A stretch of DNA of 33,195 nt. Origin: Ignavibacteriota bacterium. Lineage in GTDB: Bacteria; Bacteroidota; Ignavibacteria; UBA10030. Position 1 is the first letter of the stretch. Every line of letters begins with the position of its first letter. Where the stretch lies: contig PLMK01000053.1 of assembly GCA_003142475.1 (NCBI GenBank), positions 1 through 33,195 on the forward strand. Direction: 5' to 3'. The notes below the pieces were generated by a model. That model ran no database searches, was not told the origin of the DNA, and was given only the letters and a program-made list of their open reading frames with translations. The translations under genes were made by a program, and so were the position numbers. This document shows positions 19,205-26,746 of this stretch, piece after piece.

Positions 19205-20425
19205 ATGAATAACCCCTACTTACGTTTCTTCATCATCTTAACTGTGACATTGTTTCTCGGTTTTGGTATCGGATATATCGTAAAACCATCCGGTGTTAAA
19301 TCAGCGAATGCTGCCGATACAACTTTTGACCAGGCATTTTCGCAGGCATCGCGCTCGCTTAATAAAGCGGGGCAGGACGAAGATCCACTTCATTTATCGC
19401 GGCAAAACGCTATCACACGCGCAGTGGCGAAAATCAGTCCGGCGGTTGTCGGTATCAATGTCATTGCTGTACAACAAGTGACTGTGCGTGATCCATTCGC
19501 AGGATTTTTTAACGATCCATTCTTCAAACCATTCTTTGGAGATCGCACGTATAAACAAGAAGTGAAAGAACTCGGCTCTGGATTTATCATTTCACCTGAT
19601 GGATACATCGTGACAAACGACCACGTCGCAGGCAACGCGACAGATGTAACGATCACAATTTCTGGTGGCAAGCAGATGAAAGCAAAAGTTGTCGGTTCTG
19701 ATGCGGCGACAGATATCTGTTTGTTGAAAGTTGACGGCAAAGACCTTCCGTTCGTTACAATCGGCAATTCAGACGAAGTAATAATTGGTGAGTGGACGAT
19801 AGCGTTTGGTAATCCCTTTGGCTTATTTGAAATTAACGATAAACCGACCGTCACGGTAGGTGTCATCAGCGCAACAGGTATGAAGTTAGGTCAATTAGAA
19901 AATCGGTACTATCGCGACATGATTGAAACGGATGCAGCGATTAACGGCGGTAACAGCGGTGGACCGCTCGTTAATAGCAACGGAGAAGTTATTGGAATGA
20001 ATACACTCATCTTCACTGCAGGACAGACCAGTACATACATCGGATACGGTTTTGCTATTCCCATAAACAAAATTAAAAAAGTTGTAACCGATTTGAAAAA
20101 GAAAGGAAAAATTTCGCGCGATATCACTGCCGGATTTGACGTCCAACCTGTGGATGCACGCATTGCCCAATATCTTGGGATGAAACAGGCACAGGGTGTT
20201 ATTGTGAGCGACATACATCCTGGTGGACCGGCTGTAGCTGCCGGATTAAAAATCGGCGACGTTGTTCTCGAAGTCAATGGCGAGAAAGTAAATTCTGATA
20301 ATGATATTCTTGCTATAATGATCGAATCCAGTCCTGGTGATTATCTAAAATTCAAAGTGTTACGTGAACATAAAACGATCGATATATCTCTGAAATTAGA
20401 AGCTACACAGAAGGAACGAAAATGA
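19205..20425 (+). CDS. htrA: HtrA/Deg-family serine protease with one PDZ domain
   Basis: A periplasmic trypsin-like quality-control protease of 406 residues. An N-terminal membrane anchor or signal (about 8-26), then the protease domain with catalytic H140 (TNDHV), D170 (ATDICLL) and S251 (GGNSGGPL), then a single PDZ domain (about 300-395: GVIVSDIHPGGPAVAAGLKIGD). One PDZ and a possible uncleaved anchor resemble DegS-like architecture, though a role in sigma-factor signalling cannot be inferred. The histidine motif has D where most members have N. The stop overlaps the purB start as ATGA, so the two are translationally coupled. Confidence 0.95.
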   Translation: MNNPYLRFFIILTVTLFLGFGIGYIVKPSGVKSANAADTTFDQAFSQASRSLNKAGQDEDPLHLSRQNAITRAVAKISPAVVGINVIAVQQVTVRDPFAGFFNDPFFKPFFGDRTYKQEVKELGSGFIISPDGYIVTNDHVAGNATDVTITISGGKQMKAKVVGSDAATDICLLKVDGKDLPFVTIGNSDEVIIGEWTIAFGNPFGLFEINDKPTVTVGVISATGMKLGQLENRYYRDMIETDAAINGGNSGGPLVNSNGEVIGMNTLIFTAGQTSTYIGYGFAIPINKIKKVVTDLKKKGKISRDITAGFDVQPVDARIAQYLGMKQAQGVIVSDIHPGGPAVAAGLKIGDVVLEVNGEKVNSDNDILAIMIESSPGDYLKFKVLREHKTIDISLKLEATQKERK

Positions 20426-21717
20426 TAGAACGATATACACGCCCCGCGATGGGAAAAATTTGGGAAGATGAAAATAAATTTCGCATTTGGTTGGAAATAG
20501 AAACACTGGCGTGCGAGGCCCAGTCTGAACTGGGAATTATTCCAAGGGAAGTAGTAAAAAAAATTCGGAAAAAAGGAAATTTCAATGTTGCTCGCATTCT
20601 CGAGATCGAACAGGAAGTGAAGCACGACGTCATCGCGTTCCTGACGAACGTTGGAGAATATGTCGGTCCGGATTCCCGCTTCATTCATCTTGGGATGACA
20701 TCATCGGATATATTAGATACGGCACTTGCGGTGCAGATGAAACAATCTGGTGGGTTGTTGATAAAAGGATTGGAAGAATTGAAAGACGTTCTTTCGCGGC
20801 GGGCAAAGGAATTCAAACACACTGTCATGATTGGCAGAACGCATGGCATCCACGCAGAACCGATTACCTTCGGATTAAAATTAGCACTTTGGTATGCAGA
20901 AACGGAACGTAATATTGAACGATTGAATGCCGCACTGAAAACAATATCTATCGGAAAAATATCCGGTGCTGTTGGTACATACCAACATCTTGATCCATCT
21001 GTGGAACGGTATGTATGTAAAAAACTCGGCCTGCAGCCGGCATCTATTTCTACGCAAGTCCTTCAGCGCGATCGTCACGCAGAATTCATGAATACACTTG
21101 CTGTCTGCGGCTGTTCTTTAGAAAAGTTCGCTACAGAAATTCGGCATCTCCAAAAAACCGAGGTGCGTGAAGCAGAGGAATTTTTTTCAAAGGGACAAAA
21201 AGGTTCTTCGGCAATGCCGCATAAACGTAATCCGATTGTATGCGAACGCATCGCTGGGTTAGCACGTGTGCTTCGCTCCAATGCACTTGCAGCAATGGAG
21301 AATGTTGCGTTATGGCATGAACGAGACATTTCGCATTCATCGGTTGAGCGTATCATCATTCCAGATAGCTGTATCATTTTGGATTTCATCCTTGCCGATA
21401 TGACAAAAATCATCGACAAACTACTTGTCTATCCAGAACATATGACTCGCAATCTCAATGCTACACATGGATTGATCTTTTCACAAGAAGTGTTGCTTGC
21501 GTTGACCAAAAAGGGCATGAAGCGTGAAGATGCTTATCGTGTGGTACAGGAGCAGGCAATGAAAGTGTGGAAAGAAGAAAAAGAATTCAAAGCGTTGCTT
21601 CTTGGCAGCGAAGAAGTAATGAAAATTTTATCACCAAAAGAACTCAATGAACTGTTCGATCCGAAAAGAAGCTTGAAACATATCGAATACATTTTTGAAC
21701 AGGTAGGAATTCATTAA
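20422..21717 (+). CDS. purB: Adenylosuccinate lyase
   Basis: Catalyses two steps of purine synthesis: release of fumarate from SAICAR and from adenylosuccinate. The 431 residues show the family signature GSSAMPHKRNP (261-271) with the catalytic serine loop, the general-acid histidine in GRTHGIHAEP (138-147), and TSSDILDTALA (93-103). The short 430-residue form is that of many bacteria, shorter than the E. coli 456-residue form. It overlaps htrA by four bases; nadE follows after 111 bases. Confidence 0.96.
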   Translation: MIERYTRPAMGKIWEDENKFRIWLEIETLACEAQSELGIIPREVVKKIRKKGNFNVARILEIEQEVKHDVIAFLTNVGEYVGPDSRFIHLGMTSSDILDTALAVQMKQSGGLLIKGLEELKDVLSRRAKEFKHTVMIGRTHGIHAEPITFGLKLALWYAETERNIERLNAALKTISIGKISGAVGTYQHLDPSVERYVCKKLGLQPASISTQVLQRDRHAEFMNTLAVCGCSLEKFATEIRHLQKTEVREAEEFFSKGQKGSSAMPHKRNPIVCERIAGLARVLRSNALAAMENVALWHERDISHSSVERIIIPDSCIILDFILADMTKIIDKLLVYPEHMTRNLNATHGLIFSQEVLLALTKKGMKREDAYRVVQEQAMKVWKEEKEFKALLLGSEEVMKILSPKELNELFDPKRSLKHIEYIFEQVGIH

Positions 21718-21828
21718 GGTAAATCATGCTCGGGCAGGCTGTTCTTTATCGGCATAGTGGAATGAATAGATTCAAGTGGAAGGTGTCGATAGGCGTTTCT
21801 GGAGAGAATTTTATAGTAAAGGTTAAAC

Positions 21829-22674
21829 ATGGAAACATCGCAACGAGCAAATAGAGCAGATCTCAAACTCAACACGAAGATTGTTCGGGACCTGCTCGTC
21901 AGATTCATTAAAGACCAAACAACGAATGCCGGATTCACAAAAGCGGTTATCGGCATTTCCGGTGGTGTTGATTCGGCTGTATCAGCGGCACTTGCGGCAG
22001 AAGCGCTTGGCAAAGAAAATGTTCTCGGCGTGATGATACCGTACCGCACAAGCAATCCGAAAAGTGTTGCAGATGCAAAATTAGTAATTCAGGCAACTGG
22101 CATTCGATCAGAATTAGTTGATATCAGTAAGATGGTAGACGGGTATTGTGAGGATAATAAAATTGCTGATCCACTTCGCCGTGGCAATGTCATGGCGCGT
22201 ATGCGGATGATTGTGCTCTACGATCTTTCTGCACGGGAAAAAGCGCTCGTCATCGGCACAAGCAACAAAACAGAAATTTTAGTTGGATATGGAACGCAGC
22301 ATGGCGATCTTGCAAGTGCTATCAATCCACTGGGTGATCTTTACAAATCGCAGATCTGGCAGCTTGCTGAAGCAATTGGAGTTCCGAAACCAGTGATCGA
22401 GAAAGCACCTTCAGCAGATCTATGGGAAGGACAAACCGATGAAAAAGAAATGGGCGTCACTTATGCCAAACTCGATGCATTGTTATATGAGATGATTGAC
22501 GAACGGCATTCCGATGAAGAATTAGTGAAGATGGAATTTGACCCGTCGCTCATCAAAAGGATTCGGGTAGTGATTCAAAAAAATCAGTTCAAACGCCGTC
22601 CACCGGTGATCGCAAAAGTTTCCTACCGCACCGTTAATGTTGACTTCCGCTATGTGAGAGATTGGGGAATATAA
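21829..22674 (+). CDS. nadE: NAD+ synthase, ammonia-dependent form
   Basis: Amidates nicotinic acid adenine dinucleotide to NAD with ATP. The 281-residue protein is only the synthetase domain, with no N-terminal glutaminase (nitrilase) domain, so ammonia is the expected nitrogen donor. The PP-loop SGGVDS is at 44-49, followed by VMIPYRTSNPKSVADA, IGTSNKTEILVGYGTQHGD in two parts, and INPLGDLYKSQIWQLA and APSADLWEGQTDE. The gene ends one base before rsmI, so these two are co-translated. Confidence 0.96.
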   Translation: METSQRANRADLKLNTKIVRDLLVRFIKDQTTNAGFTKAVIGISGGVDSAVSAALAAEALGKENVLGVMIPYRTSNPKSVADAKLVIQATGIRSELVDISKMVDGYCEDNKIADPLRRGNVMARMRMIVLYDLSAREKALVIGTSNKTEILVGYGTQHGDLASAINPLGDLYKSQIWQLAEAIGVPKPVIEKAPSADLWEGQTDEKEMGVTYAKLDALLYEMIDERHSDEELVKMEFDPSLIKRIRVVIQKNQFKRRPPVIAKVSYRTVNVDFRYVRDWGI

Positions 22675-22675
22675 A

Positions 22676-23392
22676 ATGCCAGAGTCCATTCTCAACGGTA
22701 CTCTTTACTTAGTTGCTACACCGATAGGCAATTTAGAAGATATAACTTACCGGGCTGTAAAAGTACTAGCGTCGGTCGATCTCATTGCTGCCGAGGATAC
22801 GCGTAAGACAAAAATTCTGCTTGATCATTATAATATCAGCAAACCGATGATGAGCTATTATAGCTACAACGAACAGGCGCGCGCGCCGCAATTGATCGAG
22901 AAATTGCTCACAGGCCAATCTGTTGCGCTTGTTTCAGATGCCGGAACGCCGGGAATTTCCGATCCGGCATTTCATGTTGTTCAACAAGCATTGAAAAATG
23001 GAATACCTCTTATTCCCATTCCTGGGCCAACCGCGTTTATTTCAGCTCTTATTACCAGTGGTTTGCCAACAGATCGCTTTGTATTTGAAGGATTTTTACC
23101 ATTGAAAAAGGGACGCAAGACGAAGTTTGAATCATTGAAATCAGAATCTCGCACAATTATTATTTACGAATCACCGCATCGCATTATCAAAACACTCACC
23201 GATATTCAAACATATCTTGGAACCCGTCATGTTGTTGTTGCTCGCGAGTTAACGAAAAAATTTGAAGAGATCGTACGTGGGAACATCCAATCCGTTATTT
23301 CTGAGATCGGTAAAAAGCAGCCTCGCGGTGAATATGTCGTTGTCATTCAAGGTGCATCTGGCGAAGCAAGAAGTCACGAAACAGAAGAATGA
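22676..23392 (+). CDS. rsmI: 16S rRNA C1402 2'-O-methyltransferase
   Basis: SAM-dependent methyltransferase of the tetrapyrrole-methylase fold that modifies C1402 of 16S rRNA. The 238 residues show LVATPIGNLEDITYRA, IAAEDTRKTKILLDHY, LVSDAGTPGISDPA, PIPGPTAFISAL, FEGFLPLKKGRK and YESPHRI, all signatures of RsmI. The C-terminal small domain of E. coli RsmI is absent, as in other 230-residue forms. It is the last gene of the plus-strand run and is followed by 340 bases without a gene. Confidence 0.95.
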   Translation: MPESILNGTLYLVATPIGNLEDITYRAVKVLASVDLIAAEDTRKTKILLDHYNISKPMMSYYSYNEQARAPQLIEKLLTGQSVALVSDAGTPGISDPAFHVVQQALKNGIPLIPIPGPTAFISALITSGLPTDRFVFEGFLPLKKGRKTKFESLKSESRTIIIYESPHRIIKTLTDIQTYLGTRHVVVARELTKKFEEIVRGNIQSVISEIGKKQPRGEYVVVIQGASGEARSHETEE

Positions 23393-23486
23393 CCTTTCTC
23401 ACATTTTGCCTCCTTCGTTAAACTTTACTACACCATCAAACTTATAATTTGAGATTAAAAAACACTTTTCTTAAAAAGATTGAGAG

Positions 23487-23525
23487 TGCAATATCTGCAC
23501 CCAAGTGCAAAGTTTGCATGGTGCA
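23487..23525 (+). promoter_or_regulatory. Five TGCA motifs spaced 7-10 bases apart (possible operator)
   Basis: TGCA occurs at 23487, 23496, 23506, 23515 and 23522, that is at steps of 9, 10, 9 and 7 bases, close to one helical turn. Two pairs form short palindromes such as GTGCA-5-TGCAC. This could be a protein-binding array upstream of the lipoprotein gene, or chance in AT-rich DNA. No regulator is identified. Confidence 0.3.
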
Positions 23526-23718
23526 AAATACAATTTCGTGTTTTTATCACGTTATGCTCACATTTCTTACGGCACCAAACTTGCAAGATATCCCGTGATG
23601 TTTTATGCATACACCAATACTCTTGTTTTCAAAAAAATGGAAAGAATTTCATTAAACTTCTTTTTCTTTTTTATGTCCAAATTTATATTAGTAAAAAAAT
23701 AAAACACTTTAGCTAAAC

Positions 23719-23728
23719 AAAGGAGGGG
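23719..23728 (+). promoter_or_regulatory. Near-perfect Shine-Dalgarno sequence
   Basis: AAAGGAGGGG lies six to eight bases before the ATG at 23733. It is the strongest ribosome binding site in the window, where many genes have weak ones, and it suggests high translation of the lipoprotein and fixes its start. Confidence 0.85.
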
Positions 23729-23732
23729 TACA

Positions 23733-24689
23733 ATGAGGAGCTATTATTTTATTTCAGGAACAATCCTATTATTCTTATTGGGCATATTAGGATGTGAAAA
23801 GTCATCAAACCTGTCAACTCAACCCGACACAATCATACCAGTCGCAACTCAAGATCAGACTGCCATAGGAAGTGTTATTGCGCAGGATCCACTTTTTACT
23901 ACAGATGCAAATGCATTAAGTGATGCTGTTCCTTCGCTGGCAAAGACGAGTACCGCAATTATTCCGCGTGGGTGGGGACGGAAAATTGAGAATGCTTCCC
24001 GCACTGTAACGTATAACCATGTGGATGATTCCACAGTCATTGCCACTGTTGTTAACACTCTTACTGGACAAGTATGGATCCGTGTTAAAGAAACATCCAA
24101 GGATACTTTAATTTATAAACCATTGGCCGAAACAATTACCCATAAAGTAGAGTTTCGTCAAACTTCAATTGCAGGTTTTGATTCTCTTCGGAACTGGAAG
24201 ATGGTTGCTGTTTCCGGTGTGCAGGGCGGAACAGCCAATAATGGGATGTTAATTCAGAATGTGACACTCTTTATCAATGATGATACTGTGAGTGTAATCA
24301 ATCCGTTGGATTCACTGTTCCAGTTTGCAAATAAAAATGTGTATAACAGACGCTGGGGTATCCGGGAATTGAAACCGAATTTTGCTACGCAATTCAAAGT
24401 ACAGGTAACAGTAAAGAGTACAGACCCTGATAGCGATGTTGTTGTAGCTCACCGTCCACTCTGGTTTAACACCGGATGTGCGTACGGCCGTGCGTCAATG
24501 AAATTGCTGAGTTCAGTTTCCAATGGTGACGGCACTTTCACGAGAGTATATGAGAATGATTGGAAATGGCAAAGCGCATTTGCTGGAAGATATTCGGTGT
24601 ACGTCAGCGCCATTACGCGACAGTCCATTTATGATGATCAGGCAGCGTTTTCTTCCAATGTATGGGCACTTCCCTATGTTGTAGAATGA
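23733..24689 (+). CDS. Putative lipoprotein of unknown function
   Basis: A 318-residue protein I do not recognise. The first 20 residues are a signal sequence ending in a lipobox, LGILGC (C21 is the lipidation site), followed by a serine-rich linker (EKSSNLSTQPD). The mature part is beta-strand-rich, with alternating hydrophobic segments such as SRTVTYNHVDDSTVIATVVN, GQVWIRVKE and FKVQVTVKSTDPDSDVVVA, and aromatic residues near the end (ENDWKWQSAFAGRYSVYVS). The pattern suggests an Ig-like or beta-sandwich surface or periplasmic protein. It stands alone, with its own long leader, a very strong ribosome binding site and a terminator. Confidence 0.75.
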   Translation: MRSYYFISGTILLFLLGILGCEKSSNLSTQPDTIIPVATQDQTAIGSVIAQDPLFTTDANALSDAVPSLAKTSTAIIPRGWGRKIENASRTVTYNHVDDSTVIATVVNTLTGQVWIRVKETSKDTLIYKPLAETITHKVEFRQTSIAGFDSLRNWKMVAVSGVQGGTANNGMLIQNVTLFINDDTVSVINPLDSLFQFANKNVYNRRWGIRELKPNFATQFKVQVTVKSTDPDSDVVVAHRPLWFNTGCAYGRASMKLLSSVSNGDGTFTRVYENDWKWQSAFAGRYSVYVSAITRQSIYDDQAAFSSNVWALPYVVE

Positions 24690-24734
24690 ATAAGGGAGCC
24701 ATCCCGCAATAACTGAAGAAGTTGTCAAGGAATG

Positions 24735-24769
24735 CAAAGCCCTCGGTTGAAGTTCAATCGAGGGCTTTG
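24735..24769. terminator. Bidirectional hairpin terminator between lipoprotein and glycosylase genes
   Basis: Two 16-base arms (24735-24750 and 24754-24769) pair throughout with one G-T wobble around a three-base loop; the core is AAAGCCCTCG against CGAGGGCTTT. It lies between two convergent genes. The T tract is short on either side, so efficiency may rest on the very stable stem. Confidence 0.85.
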
Positions 24770-24782
24770 TCGTTGGTAATAC

Positions 24783-25727
24783 TTAGAATGGAAACTCGTG
24801 ATCGTACCAATGCTTTGTCATTTCTAACCAAAAGAAAAGTCCACGCCATTTTCCGTACTGCATATATCTTCGTTCGATTGTGCGGTCACTCACTATCCTT
24901 CCTTGATGATACAATTCATAATACTTTGCCCGTACCCATGAATCAAGTCCAAGATAGTCGTACCTGCCGAGCAGTTTTAAAATGTTTCCAGCCGAGTACG
25001 CGCCAACACCCTTGATGGAACGAAGTTCTTTAAAGAGTGCTTCTGTTGTTAGTTCAGATGCTCGCAAGCATTCAATATCTAATTTGCCACTTGCAACTTT
25101 TTTAGCGAATTCCAAAAGGAACGGAGAACGGTAACCAGCCTTAATATCCTTTCGCAGGAACTGATCTGTTGTGCCGGCAAGAGCTTCCGGGGAGGGAAAT
25201 GATTTATTTAAATTGTCGAATGTTTTGCCAAGTTTTCCAACAAGATTATTGACCATTATTTCGGTAAGCGCCCAACTGCAATTTGTTGTGCAAACCATTT
25301 TCACAACATCTTCAAAAACCGATGGCGCGCGAAGCATGCGTCCTGCTTTTGCCTTCGCAATCCAACGATGTTCCGGGTAACGTCGAGTTTCGCGATAGAA
25401 ATCAGAAAATCCTTCTGTCAATCGCAAACACGATGCAATTTGACGAATGACTTCGTTACGGTGAGCAGAAGTCAGTAATACGGAACTGTGTACTTTGATG
25501 TTAAGTTTCAAATTCTTATGATCTGATATTTGACAGAGGACGAGCGAACTGTCAGTCAAGGCAAGAACTCGTTTTAATGAACGGTGTTCTTTATCTACAC
25601 TGAACGGTAATAAAGAACACCAGCCATGACTGTTCACTGTTCGCCAGAAGTCGAAATCCTTTGGTGTATCCAGTGTGATTATCGTAGTTTTCAAATCATA
25701 ATTTCCTTTGATTGATACAGCGTTCAT
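24783..25727 (-). CDS. HhH-GPD superfamily DNA glycosylase
   Basis: A 314-residue base-excision repair glycosylase. The helix-hairpin-helix is RSIKGVGAYSAGNILKLLG (about 236-254), followed by the catalytic aspartate in YLGLDSW (D262). No iron-sulphur cysteine cluster follows, so it is closer to the AlkA/OGG1-type branch than to Nth/MutY. The N-terminal third (DFDFWRTVNSHGWCSLLPF) resembles the extra domain of 3-methyladenine or 8-oxoguanine glycosylases. Substrate (alkylated or oxidised base) cannot be told. It is a single gene, convergent with the lipoprotein gene. Confidence 0.85.
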   Translation of the reverse strand: MNAVSIKGNYDLKTTIITLDTPKDFDFWRTVNSHGWCSLLPFSVDKEHRSLKRVLALTDSSLVLCQISDHKNLKLNIKVHSSVLLTSAHRNEVIRQIASCLRLTEGFSDFYRETRRYPEHRWIAKAKAGRMLRAPSVFEDVVKMVCTTNCSWALTEIMVNNLVGKLGKTFDNLNKSFPSPEALAGTTDQFLRKDIKAGYRSPFLLEFAKKVASGKLDIECLRASELTTEALFKELRSIKGVGAYSAGNILKLLGRYDYLGLDSWVRAKYYELYHQGRIVSDRTIERRYMQYGKWRGLFFWLEMTKHWYDHEFPF

Positions 25728-25847
25728 TTAAATGTAGCATCCGAACAATCGAGATGCAAAATTACATATGAATTGCATTTCCGCTAATCCTTTCCGAATA
25801 TTCAGAAGAAATTCACAATTATAATGGCAAAGGATTTATTTTATTGA

Positions 25848-26618
25848 ATGCATCTTCACTATAATGCATATGGCTCGGAATCGTTACCAGTTCTCATTAT
25901 ACTTCATGGATTATTAGGTTCATCAGATAATTGGCACTCAATCGCTCAAAGATTAAGTGAACACTTCCATACATTTGCACTTGATGCGCGAAATCATGGC
26001 CGCTCGCCACATAGTGATCATTTCAATTATCAAGTGATGGCAGAAGATGTGGCAGAGTTTATGACACAGCATCGCATTTCTTCGGCTTCGCTGATGGGGC
26101 ATTCCATGGGCGGAAAAACTGCTGCGTTGACGGCGCTGCTCCATCCGGAACTTGTTGATAAATTGATTGTTGTAGATATCGCGCCGAGATCATACAAAGC
26201 GCATCATGATCAAGTTTTTAACGTATTGACTTCTCTCGATTTGAATGCCTTTGAATATCGGAAAGATATTGATGCAGCGCTTGCTTTAAAGATTCCTGAT
26301 GCGCCGGTACGGCATTTTTTAATGAAAAATCTTACGCGCGATGAGTCCGGCGGTTTTCGATGGAAGATGAATCTTGAAGTTATAGAAAAGAATTATGTTC
26401 GGATCAATGAAGAGCTTCCTCGAGATCATCAATTTCATGGTCCGACACTTTTTATCCGTGGCAGTAAATCGGGCTATATTCAAATGGATGACTTGCCGGT
26501 AATAAGCCAGCTTTTTCCGAAAGCAGAACTTGTGACCGTCAAAAATGCAAGTCATTGGATTCATGTCGATGCGCCGGAGGAACTTACTCATATAATGTTA
26601 GATTTCTTGTCATTCTAA
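25848..26618 (+). CDS. Alpha/beta hydrolase, YbfF-like esterase
   Basis: A 256-residue alpha/beta-hydrolase fold protein with no signal peptide. Oxyanion region LHGLLGSSDNWHSIA (19-33), DARNHGRSPHS (46-56), nucleophile elbow GHSMGG (S86), and D110 in VVDIAP, the unusual acid position described for E. coli YbfF, with H236 in ASHWIHVDAPEEL as the base. YbfF-like proteins act on short acyl esters or acyl-CoA; the real substrate is unknown. The predicted triad S86, D110, H236 is complete. A weak start context precedes the ATG. Confidence 0.88.
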   Translation: MHLHYNAYGSESLPVLIILHGLLGSSDNWHSIAQRLSEHFHTFALDARNHGRSPHSDHFNYQVMAEDVAEFMTQHRISSASLMGHSMGGKTAALTALLHPELVDKLIVVDIAPRSYKAHHDQVFNVLTSLDLNAFEYRKDIDAALALKIPDAPVRHFLMKNLTRDESGGFRWKMNLEVIEKNYVRINEELPRDHQFHGPTLFIRGSKSGYIQMDDLPVISQLFPKAELVTVKNASHWIHVDAPEELTHIMLDFLSF

Positions 26619-26746
26619 TTGTTATTCGGTAGCTTGCCAGCGCAACTTTTTGTACGATTTTTCCGTTATATGAACAATCTATGACACTTCAATATCTTTT
26701 TTTAAATTCTTTCCTATCAACATATGCACAAATTCAAGGGGATTCT

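Larger units (their letters stand above)
23393..23732 (+). other. 340-base leader region upstream of the lipoprotein gene
   Basis: AT-rich non-coding DNA. Small open frames here (for example one starting at 23480) look fortuitous: strings of F, K and H with no family resemblance. No clear terminator for rsmI is visible. The stretch holds a cluster of TGCA motifs and a strong ribosome binding site, so it is probably the promoter region of the gene at 23733. Confidence 0.5.

Noticed and set aside
21718-21828. purB-nadE spacer checked for a tRNA or riboswitch
   Set aside because: No cloverleaf or conserved aptamer core could be seen.
23480-23716. Overlapping 65- and 78-codon frames upstream of the lipoprotein gene
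   Set aside because: Low-complexity F/K/H-rich translations in AT-rich leader DNA; no start signals.
26619-26680. Possible terminator TTGC-CAGC-GCAA followed by C and five T after the esterase gene
   Set aside because: A four-pair stem is too short to call a terminator.
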